14,779 nt of DNA from contig CAYUZY010000046.1 of the NCBI GenBank assembly GCA_964448645.1, positions 1 to 14,779 on the forward strand, read 5' to 3'. A program made the translations under genes and the position numbers. Within the stretch, counting starts at the first letter, position 1. Each line of letters begins with the position of its first letter. Positions 1 through 6,463 of the stretch are shown piece by piece. The notes under the pieces are model-generated. The model had not been told where the DNA came from, did not search any database, and saw only the letters and a program-made list of their open reading frames with translations. Source of the stretch: GCA-2719315 sp964448645 (lineage in GTDB: Bacteria > Bacteroidota > Bacteroidia > Flavobacteriales > Flavobacteriaceae).

Positions 1-10
1 TATATATTTT

Positions 11-82
11 TTATTTTTTTTCTTGATTTTTACATGAAATAATTACAAGTAAAATCAATATTATAATCTTATTTTCTTTCAT
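11..82 (-). CDS. Tiny lipoprotein-signal-peptide ORF (23 codons), intact or frameshifted
   Basis: Thirteen bases after the rmuC stop, an ATG (82-80) opens a 23-codon frame ending in TAA at 13-11. It has a basic/polar start (MKENK), an uninterrupted hydrophobic run of Ile, Leu and Val (residues 6-15), then a lipobox-like IISC with Cys17, followed by only KNQEKK. This is what a type II (lipoprotein) signal peptide looks like; the mature lipopeptide would be about 7 residues. The stop lies directly after a run of eight A's on the coding strand (21-14). A one-base length change there, or polymerase slippage, would carry the frame past this TAA towards the window edge, so it may be the start of a longer lipoprotein. 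No Shine-Dalgarno is visible; it could be co-transcribed with rmuC. Seen: ORF, lipobox, A-run. Inferred: lipidation and function, which is unknown. Confidence 0.45.
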   Translation of the reverse strand: MKENKIIILILLVIISCKNQEKK

Positions 83-95
83 AATTTTTATATCA

Positions 96-1217
96 CTATG
101 CTTCAGATTTTTCTATGGTTTCAGTAGTTTCAGCTTCCAATTTTAGTTGAGACTCACCAGATGTTATTTTGGTTATATCTTTGTCGATTTTTTTAAATTC
201 CTGTGAGCTACTATTATAATGATTTTGTGTAGCTCCTAATGACTTGCCCAACTTTTGATGATACTCTTGGTATGCATTTAGATGAGATGACAATTGTTGA
301 ACCCATTTGATTATATCCTTAATCCCACTTTCCATCTGTAGATTTCTATATCCTTTGACAATAAGCTGAAGATGCGCCCAAAAAGTATGTGGAGACGTAA
401 TTACAACTTTTTTTCGAAAGGCATATTCATTTAAATCAATCTGATTAATGTTTACATTTCCAACCTTATAACTCAAGATGTCTTGAAACAAGGCTTGTGC
501 AGGTATAAACATATAGGCATAATCAATTGTCCCTTCATTGGGCTTTATGTATTTAGCCGTCTCGTCGATCCTATTTCTAATATCCATTTTAAATTTCTTT
601 TCTAAATCTGCTAATTCATCTTTATCAGTACATTCAATCATTTTATTATAATTAGCCAAAGGGAATTTAGCATCTACAGGAATAATATATTCTCCTGCTT
701 TTAAAACAGCATCCACGGTTTCATTATTTTTAAATGAATATTGCATTTGATAAAGCTCTGGCGGGAGAACATTCCCTATAAGATGTTCTAATTGAGTTTC
801 TCCTACAATCCCTCTTTGCTTTGGATTGGCAAGAATCTTTTCTAACGTTTTCATTTGATTTGCAAAACCAAGAACCTGTTTATTTGTCCCAGCTAACTTT
901 TCAAGCTCTCCCGTAACATCTTTTATTACTTTATTTGATTCTTTAAATTGCTCTGTCATATTGTTGGCTGAGATTTTATGAAAATCATTCATTTGCTTAT
1001 TTATTTCCTTTAATCTTGACTCCATCTCTGTTCTACTGTCCTTCGAATTTGAATCTATTTCTTTCCTGATGTCTTGAATTTGAGATGTCAAAGAGTCGGA
1101 AAACTTCATCAGTTCGTTAACTGAAGAAGTGTTTGTATTATTCCTTAAATTATAAACTAGATAAAGAAGACCCAGTACTAAAAAACTTAAAACCCCTATT
1201 ATAATTTCCACACCCAA
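96..1217 (-). CDS. rmuC: RmuC-family DNA recombination protein
   Basis: Membrane-anchored RmuC-family protein, a family linked to limiting DNA inversions and rearrangements and predicted to have a nuclease-like fold. Residues 4-23 form one hydrophobic N-terminal segment; about 33-110 is polar, helical and coiled-coil-like; the conserved domain follows, with the GIVGETQLE stretch (136-144), a D169...D182-x-K184 arrangement (VDAVL...PVDAKFP) fitting a PD-(D/E)XK-type site, the YMFIPAQALF region and SPHTFWAHLQ. At 373 residues it is shorter than many relatives, mostly in the coiled-coil and tail. The start is odd: no ATG is available, an in-frame TAA lies three codons upstream of TTG 1217, and the realistic choices are TTG (1217) or GTG (1211). 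The gene is slightly richer in GC (about 33% in sampled lines) than its neighbours. It lies downstream of ssrA on the same strand. Family is sure; exact start is not. Confidence 0.87.
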   Translation of the reverse strand: MGVEIIIGVLSFLVLGLLYLVYNLRNNTNTSSVNELMKFSDSLTSQIQDIRKEIDSNSKDSRTEMESRLKEINKQMNDFHKISANNMTEQFKESNKVIKDVTGELEKLAGTNKQVLGFANQMKTLEKILANPKQRGIVGETQLEHLIGNVLPPELYQMQYSFKNNETVDAVLKAGEYIIPVDAKFPLANYNKMIECTDKDELADLEKKFKMDIRNRIDETAKYIKPNEGTIDYAYMFIPAQALFQDILSYKVGNVNINQIDLNEYAFRKKVVITSPHTFWAHLQLIVKGYRNLQMESGIKDIIKWVQQLSSHLNAYQEYHQKLGKSLGATQNHYNSSSQEFKKIDKDITKITSGESQLKLEAETTETIEKSEA

Positions 1218-1247
1218 ATTTAATTAAAATAAAAAATTAAAAAACAA
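1215..1247 (-). promoter_or_regulatory. Possible rmuC promoter overlapping the start region
   Basis: On the minus strand, TAAATTTG at 1222-1215 is an exact match to the Bacteroidota -7 element TANNTTTG, and a TTG at 1247-1245 lies 22 bases upstream, near the long end of the usual -33/-7 spacing. If used, transcription would begin at about 1208-1211, at the GTG codon of rmuC, giving a leaderless message and ruling out the TTG at 1217. The region is AT-rich, so a chance match is possible. Confidence 0.3.
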
Positions 1248-1280
1248 TTTAAAAATTTAAGAGTCTTACAAGTTTATTTG

Positions 1281-1674
1281 TGGAGTCGGAGGGATTCGAA
1301 CCCTCGTCCAAACAAGTTACAAAAATACTTTCTACAAGTTTAGTTAACGATTAATTTTAGAGAAGTTACTGATCGAAAACTACCCATAACTTCCTTAGTA
1401 TCTAAATTAAAAAACACAACCGATACAATTGTATTTCTATGTTGACATTTATGGTGCCTCTAAAATAATCGCCGTCAACAAGGGCTATTATGAGACATCC
1501 AGCTTCTTAGCCTAGCCAAGAAAAGCAAAGACCTACTATTATTCGGTCAATTATGCAGCTAGAGCGTATTTATTTTCGCCATTTAAAATTTGAAGCATAA
1601 GATTAACGAGATATGTTTCAACTCTCGACTTGCTTATAAAATTATAATTCTTGCTGTCAAATCCAGTCGACCCC
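1281..1674 (-). ncRNA. ssrA: Transfer-messenger RNA (tmRNA)
   Basis: Rescues stalled ribosomes with SmpB and marks the unfinished protein for proteolysis. The 5' end (1674) reads GGGGTCGACTGGATTTGACA, the hallmark start of tmRNA, and pairs as a 7-bp acceptor stem (one G-U) with CGACTCC at the 3' end (1288-1282), followed by discriminator A (1281). CCA is not encoded in full (the next bases are CAA) and must be added. The T arm GAGGG-TTCGAAT-CCCTC is intact. The tag reading frame lies at 1580-1551 on the minus strand: resume codon GGC, then E N K Y A L A A and TAA, so the tag is (A)GENKYALAA, ending in the protease-recognised ALAA. The 394-nt length is normal for a one-piece tmRNA. The pseudoknot regions on the 3' side of the tag were not folded in detail. 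Confidence 0.96.
1551..1580 (-). other. tmRNA proteolysis-tag reading frame (GENKYALAA)
   Basis: This short frame within ssrA is read after the ribosome switches templates. Codons are GGC GAA AAT AAA TAC GCT CTA GCT GCA TAA. The preceding alanine comes from the charged tmRNA itself. The sequence matches the GENNYALAA type expected in flavobacteria except for Lys in place of the second Asn. Confidence 0.92.
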
Positions 1675-1699
1675 AATAATTCAATGAACTTTAATAGTG

Positions 1700-1729
1700 C
1701 AAAATTACAAATACTAAAATTAAATTCAA
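1700..1729 (-). promoter_or_regulatory. ssrA promoter (TTG-N19-TAATTTTG)
   Basis: Minus-strand TTG at 1729-1727 and TAATTTTG at 1707-1700, separated by 19 bases, match the Bacteroidota housekeeping promoter (-33 TTG, -7 TANNTTTG) with good spacing. It lies just after the kdsA stop (1734-1732). Transcription would start near 1695, leaving about 20 bases to be removed before the mature 5' end at 1674, as expected for RNase P processing of pre-tmRNA. This is the best-formed promoter in the window. Confidence 0.65.
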
Positions 1730-1731
1730 TT

Positions 1732-2553
1732 TTAGTTGAAAGAATTTATTGTAGAACGAATCTTAGTTAATTTTTGAAGAAGATCTTCTATTAAATTAAT
1801 ATCTAACATATTTAAACCATCGCTTTTTGCATTTTTAGGATCATGGTGAGTCTCAATAAATAAACCATCAACTCCAACAGAAATACCTGCTTTAGCTAAA
1901 GTTTCAATTTTCATAGGATCTCCTCCAGTAATACCATCTTTTTGATTAGGTTTTTGAAGAGAATGTGTTACATCAAGAATTGTAGGTGCAATTTTTTTCA
2001 TTTCATCAATACCTCTGAAATCAACTATTAAGTCTTGATATCCGAATTGAGTTCCTCTTTCTGTAATCCAACAATTAGAATTACCACTTTCTTTTATTTT
2101 TTGAACAGCAAAATTCATACTATTTGGACTCATAAATTGTCCTTTTTTTAAATTTATAGTTTTTCCTGTTTTAGCAGCAGCAATTAACAAATCTGTTTGT
2201 CTTACAAGAAATGCAGGAATTTGAATAATGTCAACATAAGATGCAGCTAGATCTGCATCTTTAGTTTCATGAATATCAGTTAAAGTAGGTACTTTTAATT
2301 CATTTCCGATTTTGTTTATAATTTTTAATGCTTTTTCATCTCCAATACCTGTGAAGCTGTCAATTTTACTTCTATTAGCTTTTTTAAAACTTCCTTTAAA
2401 AACATAAGGAATTTTTAATTTGTCACTTATTTTAACAAGTTTTTCAGTAATAGAAAAGGCTGTTTTTTCATTTTCAATAACACAGGGCCCAGCAATTAAT
2501 AAAAATTGATTTGAATCTTTATTTTTAATCTTTTTAAGGGAGTCAAAAATCAT
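1732..2553 (-). CDS. kdsA: 3-deoxy-8-phosphooctulonate synthase, metal-dependent type
   Basis: Condenses arabinose 5-phosphate with phosphoenolpyruvate to give Kdo 8-phosphate, the cytoplasmic step towards Kdo in the LPS inner core. The 273-residue protein carries the family signatures: AGPC (21-24), KGSFKKANRS (53-62), TDIHE (92-96), QIPAFLVRQTDLL (111-123), KKGQFMSP (136-143), GTQFGYQDL (167-175), DVTHSLQKP (194-202) and IETHHDP (233-239). The four positions that bind metal in the metal-dependent class are present as Cys24, His197, Glu234 and Asp245, whereas the E. coli-type enzyme has Asn at the Cys position; a divalent-metal enzyme is therefore predicted. The ATG at 2553 gives a normal N-terminus. 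It follows the ftsE-type gene by 73 bases on the same strand and may share its transcript; ssrA begins 57 bases downstream from its own promoter. Other Kdo genes are not in the window. Confidence 0.95.
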   Translation of the reverse strand: MIFDSLKKIKNKDSNQFLLIAGPCVIENEKTAFSITEKLVKISDKLKIPYVFKGSFKKANRSKIDSFTGIGDEKALKIINKIGNELKVPTLTDIHETKDADLAASYVDIIQIPAFLVRQTDLLIAAAKTGKTINLKKGQFMSPNSMNFAVQKIKESGNSNCWITERGTQFGYQDLIVDFRGIDEMKKIAPTILDVTHSLQKPNQKDGITGGDPMKIETLAKAGISVGVDGLFIETHHDPKNAKSDGLNMLDINLIEDLLQKLTKIRSTINSFN

Positions 2554-2626
2554 TTAATTTTTTTATAAAATTACAATTATATTATAGGAAAATAACTTAG
2601 TTTTAAAATAGATAAAAGTCTTTAGT

Positions 2627-3319
2627 TTAGTTAGATTGTTGTTTTTTCGCTATGACTTCAATTAGTTTTTTGTCTTCACATTTAAAAATTTTACCAGGAA
2701 ATTTCATTATCATATTATAATCATGAGTAGCCATGATTATTGATATTCCTTCTGAGTTTAATTGTTTAAATAATTGCATTATTTCATTACTTGTTTCTGG
2801 GTCTAGGTTACCTGTAGGTTCATCAGCTATAATTAATTTAGGTTTATTTAAAAGAGCTCTAGCTATGGCTAATCTTTGTTGTTCTCCCCCTGATAGTTCA
2901 AAAGGATATTTTTTTGGACTTTCAACTACATTTACCAGCTTTAAAACTTCATTAATTCTTGAAGAAATAATTTCTTTGTCTTTCCACCCAGTAGCCTTTA
3001 AAACAAAAGCTAAGTTATCAAAGATATTTCTGTCATCTAAAAGTTTAAAATCTTGGAAAACGATACCTATTTTTCTTCTTAGTAACGGAATTTCTTTTTC
3101 TTTAATTTTATTTAATGAAAACCCAACTACACTACCAAGACCTTCATTTATATTATGGTCAGCATGGATCACTTTTATTAGACTACTTTTTCCAGCACCA
3201 GTTTTTCCAATTAAAAAGATGAAGTCACCAGGCATTACTTTCAAATCAATATTTGAAAAAATGATTTTATCATTATTTTTAATTGAAACCTTATCTAAAT
3301 ATAATATTGGTTCAGACAC
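2627..3319 (-). CDS. ftsE: FtsE-type ABC transporter ATP-binding protein
   Basis: A single ABC ATPase domain of 230 residues, the normal FtsE length. Walker A is GKTGAGKS (38-45), Q-loop Gln89 in IVFQDFKLL, signature LSGGEQQR (142-149), Walker B LIIADEP (162-168) with the D-loop NLD, and switch His199 in ATHD. The segment around 84-111 (IGIVFQDFKLLDDRNIFDNL) is typical of FtsE, the ATPase that with membrane partner FtsX controls septal cell-wall hydrolysis; the wider family also includes LolD/MacB ATPases, so the exact partner is inferred. No FtsX permease lies beside it; in Bacteroidota ftsE and ftsX are, to my recollection, commonly separate. The start is GTG at 3319: no in-frame ATG lies in the short stretch upstream, and a GGAAAG at 3334-3329 sits at a ribosome-binding distance, unusual in this window. 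A 214-codon plus-strand frame opposite is a shadow. Confidence 0.85.
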   Translation of the reverse strand: MSEPILYLDKVSIKNNDKIIFSNIDLKVMPGDFIFLIGKTGAGKSSLIKVIHADHNINEGLGSVVGFSLNKIKEKEIPLLRRKIGIVFQDFKLLDDRNIFDNLAFVLKATGWKDKEIISSRINEVLKLVNVVESPKKYPFELSGGEQQRLAIARALLNKPKLIIADEPTGNLDPETSNEIMQLFKQLNSEGISIIMATHDYNMIMKFPGKIFKCEDKKLIEVIAKKQQSN

Positions 3320-3361
3320 TTTATTGCACTTTCCAGTAAAAATAGAATTTTACAATTATAT

Positions 3362-3387
3362 GTATAACTTTTGTTAATAAGTTATAC
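3362..3387. repeat. Perfect 9-bp inverted repeat in divergent promoter region
   Basis: GTATAACTT (3362-3370) and AAGTTATAC (3379-3387) are exact reverse complements around an 8-base centre. The repeat lies between the divergent starts of ftsE (3319, minus) and the TPR gene (3443, plus). It could be an operator for a dimeric regulator. On the plus strand it is followed by TTTTTTG, so it also resembles a weak AT-rich intrinsic terminator or attenuator, though no plus-strand gene is visible upstream. Confidence 0.5.
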
Positions 3388-3430
3388 TTTTTGAAATTAG
3401 AATTCGTTCTTTTAAATAAGGGTAATCTAT

Positions 3431-3438
3431 TAATTTTA
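3431..3438 (+). promoter_or_regulatory. Possible -7 element of the TPR-gene promoter
   Basis: TAATTTTA matches 7 of 8 positions of TANNTTTG and ends 5 bases before the ATG at 3443. If real it implies a leaderless or nearly leaderless message. No clear -33 TTG at standard spacing is seen, so this is weak. Confidence 0.25.
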
Positions 3439-3442
3439 CTAG

Positions 3443-6400
3443 ATGAAAAAGAGATTTTTTTCTGCTTTATTTTTAACATTGATTTTTTTATTTGAATTAT
3501 CATTTTCTCAAGAAAATCAATATGAGCATTTAACAGAAGAATCAAAAAGGTTATTCTCTCTTGGTTATTATTCATTTTCACTTCAAACGACTTTATTTTC
3601 TCATAATGTTTTTAAAGAAAGTCATATGAATGAGTTTTTTGATTTAAATGTTATTAAAAATTCTCTTAGACTTAATGAAACTGGTTCGGAAAAATTAATG
3701 TCAAATTTCAGTCTAAATTATCCTCATAATAACTTGGAAAAATCAATTAATCTTGATTTAGCTAATTATTATTTTGACAACGAAAAATACAGGTATGCTT
3801 TAAAATGGTTCTCAAAAATAAAAGACAATCAGGTTCCTAAAAATGAATTCAACCGATATAGCTTTAATAAAGGCTACACGCTTTTCTCTGCTAAAAAATA
3901 TAAAAGAGCAAAATCATATTTTGAAAACATTAAAGATGTTAAAAAATATGAATCTGATGCTTATTATTATTTAGGACATATTTCATATCAATTGGAAGAT
4001 TATGATTCTGCAGTAGAGTCATTTAAATATGTTTCAAAAAATGATCAAAAGAAAAACTTAGCATATTTCCAAGTTGATATGAATTTTAGACTTGGAAGAT
4101 TTGAAAAAGCAATTCAATTAGGAATTCAAGAGTTAAAATCTATTAAAGACTCTTCTTTGATTTCTGAAATTTCAAAAATTATTGGTGAAAGTTATTTTAA
4201 TTTAAATAAACACAAAAGTGCATTGAAATATCTTGAGAAATATCAAGGAAAAAAAGGCAAATGGAGTAATGTTGATTATTATCAGATGGGTTATACATAT
4301 TATAAAACGAGTGATTATGAAAAGGCTATTAATCAGTTCAATAAGATAATTCATATTAAAAATGATTTAGCTCAAAATGCATATTATTATCTTGGAGACT
4401 CGTATTTAAGAAATAATCAAAAATCAGCTGCACTTTCTGCTTTTAGAAAAGCATCTTCAATGACTTTTGATAAATCTATAGCAGAAGATTCTTTTTTGAA
4501 TTATTCAAAATTAAGTTATGAAATTGGAAATCCTTTTGAGAAAGTCTCAAATGTTTTATATACTTTTTTAAAAAAATATCCTAAAAACAAAAATTATGAA
4601 ACTATCTACAATTTATTAATAGATTCATATACTAAACAAAAAGATTATGATTCTGCACTGATTATATTAAAAGATAATAAGTCTTTTTCAAACAAAGATT
4701 TAATTCAACAAATAAGGTTTTTAAAAGCAGTAGAGCTCTTCAAATTAAGACAATATGATAAAGCAAAGGAATATTTCGAACAATCTGTAAAAACCGGAAA
4801 TGATGAATTATATAAGCTTAAATCTAAATATTGGCTTGGAAGATCATTTTTTGCCCTTAAAAAATTTGATGACGCTTTGGATCAATACAAATATTTTATT
4901 AAAAAAAAGTCAAGCAAAGATTTGGAAGAGTATAAAAGAATAAATTACGATATAGGTTATACATATTTCAAATTAAAAGAGTATGCTTATGCTTTAAAGT
5001 TTTTTGAAAAATTCTTAGATACAAACACATCGCTAGAAAAAAAATTTTTTTCTGATTCAGCTTTAAGGATTGCGGATTGTCAATTTGCTTTGAAAAATTA
5101 TTGGTCAGCCATGGAGGGGTATAATAAGATAATAAATTCTAATTCAAATAAAACGCCTTACTCAATTTATCAAAAGGCAATTTCTTATGGTTTTGTTGAT
5201 AGAAATGAAAAAAAAATAATGACTTTAAAATTATTGATAAATGAATTTTATAAATCTTCTTATACAGATGATGCTTTGTTTGAACTTGCAATGACCTTGT
5301 CATTTGAGAACAGGTTTGAGGAATCTATCAGTTATTACGATATTATATTAAAAGATTTTAATAAAAGCCCATATTTTTTAAAATCTAAACTTAATAAAGG
5401 TTTGATTTTATATAATCAAGGTTTTTATAAAAAGTCAAGGTTAGTTTTAGAACAGTTTGTTAAACAAAATAAATCTTCAAATTTAATTCAAGAAGCACTT
5501 AATGTATTAAAAGAAATATCTATTGATGAAGGTTCATTTACTGAATTTTCAAGATGGGTTAAAAAGGAAAACTTAAATATTTTTTCCAATTCTGAAATTG
5601 AGAAAAATTCATTTAAATCAGCTGAAAAACAATTTTTAGATAAAAATTATAAGCAGGCATTAAAATTACTAAAAATACATCTTAATAAATATCCTGATGG
5701 TTTAAATAGTCTAGTTTGCTCTTATTACATAGCTGAAATATATTATAACGAAAATTTATTTGATGAATCACAGAAATTTTATGAAGCAATTATTTCAAAA
5801 CCGACAAATGAATACACTGAAAAAGCACTTGTAAGGATTATAGAGATTTACAAAAAAAACAAGGATTTGGAATATAGTATTTCATATTTAGAAAATTTAT
5901 ATGAGATTGCTGAGTTTGAAGAAAATATAAGGTTTGCTTTATTGAACTTGATGCAAGCTTATTTTGATAAAAAGGATGATTTTAAATCTATAGAATATTC
6001 TTCTAAAGTTCTTGAAATTGAAAATATAGACAATAAGTTAAAATGGGATGCGATTTTAATTAAGGCTAGGTCATTAATGAGAGTTAATGACAGTCTTAAT
6101 TCTTTAATAGAATATAAAAAACTTGAAGAGATTCCGGATTTTGAAAAAGCATCTGAAGCTTTATACTACAAGGCTTATAAAAATTATAACGATAAAAAGT
6201 TCAGATCGTCTATAAACACAATAACTAATATTTCTAAATTATCTAATAATTTTAACTTATGGACTGCTAAATCTCTTCTTTTATTGTCTAAAAATTATAT
6301 TTCATTAAATGATAATTTTCAAGCGGTATTTATTTTAGAATCGATTATTGAAAACTTTAATAAATATCCTAATCTTATTTCAGAATCTAAAAGGCTTCTT

Positions 6401-6463
6401 GAAACTATTAATAAAAAGAAATTGGAAGATGGTAGTAATTTAAATAATGAAAAGGATGAATAG
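3443..6463 (+). CDS. Secreted TPR-repeat protein, function unknown
   Basis: A 1006-residue protein. Residues 1-22 form a Sec signal peptide (basic MKKR, hydrophobic core, likely cleavage at FS|QE); there is no lipobox Cys, so it should be soluble in or exported through the periplasm. Nearly all the rest is helical repeats of the tetratricopeptide type, with the W/Y-L-G-Y and A...F spacing visible near residues 173 (AYYYLGHISYQ), 277 (VDYYQMGYTYY), 313 (AYYYLGDSYL), 463 (YWLGRSFFAL), 502 (YDIGYTYFKL), 613 (LFELAMTLSF) and 762 (YYIAEIYYNE). Such solenoids serve as protein-binding scaffolds. I see no catalytic domain. Its 3' end overlaps the following beta-barrel gene, suggesting joint production and perhaps physical partnership at the outer membrane. 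Large TPR proteins beside barrel proteins recur in Bacteroidota, but I cannot assign this one to a named gliding, secretion or BAM component. The ATG at 3443 is chosen for its signal peptide. Confidence 0.85.
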   Translation: MKKRFFSALFLTLIFLFELSFSQENQYEHLTEESKRLFSLGYYSFSLQTTLFSHNVFKESHMNEFFDLNVIKNSLRLNETGSEKLMSNFSLNYPHNNLEKSINLDLANYYFDNEKYRYALKWFSKIKDNQVPKNEFNRYSFNKGYTLFSAKKYKRAKSYFENIKDVKKYESDAYYYLGHISYQLEDYDSAVESFKYVSKNDQKKNLAYFQVDMNFRLGRFEKAIQLGIQELKSIKDSSLISEISKIIGESYFNLNKHKSALKYLEKYQGKKGKWSNVDYYQMGYTYYKTSDYEKAINQFNKIIHIKNDLAQNAYYYLGDSYLRNNQKSAALSAFRKASSMTFDKSIAEDSFLNYSKLSYEIGNPFEKVSNVLYTFLKKYPKNKNYETIYNLLIDSYTKQKDYDSALIILKDNKSFSNKDLIQQIRFLKAVELFKLRQYDKAKEYFEQSVKTGNDELYKLKSKYWLGRSFFALKKFDDALDQYKYFIKKKSSKDLEEYKRINYDIGYTYFKLKEYAYALKFFEKFLDTNTSLEKKFFSDSALRIADCQFALKNYWSAMEGYNKIINSNSNKTPYSIYQKAISYGFVDRNEKKIMTLKLLINEFYKSSYTDDALFELAMTLSFENRFEESISYYDIILKDFNKSPYFLKSKLNKGLILYNQGFYKKSRLVLEQFVKQNKSSNLIQEALNVLKEISIDEGSFTEFSRWVKKENLNIFSNSEIEKNSFKSAEKQFLDKNYKQALKLLKIHLNKYPDGLNSLVCSYYIAEIYYNENLFDESQKFYEAIISKPTNEYTEKALVRIIEIYKKNKDLEYSISYLENLYEIAEFEENIRFALLNLMQAYFDKKDDFKSIEYSSKVLEIENIDNKLKWDAILIKARSLMRVNDSLNSLIEYKKLEEIPDFEKASEALYYKAYKNYNDKKFRSSINTITNISKLSNNFNLWTAKSLLLLSKNYISLNDNFQAVFILESIIENFNKYPNLISESKRLLETINKKKLEDGSNLNNEKDE

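Noticed and set aside
1218..1280. T-rich stretch after ssrA (minus strand) as an intrinsic terminator
   Set aside because: Only A/T pairing (TTAAA/TTTAA) is possible before the T-runs, with no stable GC stem; not distinguishable from background AT richness.
2733..3377. 214-codon plus-strand ORF opposite the ftsE-type gene
   Set aside because: It is fully antisense to a gene with every ABC ATPase motif intact, shows no recognisable domain and has low-complexity Ser/Leu/Phe composition expected of the reverse strand.
3321..3581. 86-codon minus-strand ORF upstream of ftsE
   Set aside because: It overlaps the signal-peptide region of the TPR gene on the other strand, is Lys/Ile/Phe low-complexity sequence, and the ftsE promoter region lies within it.
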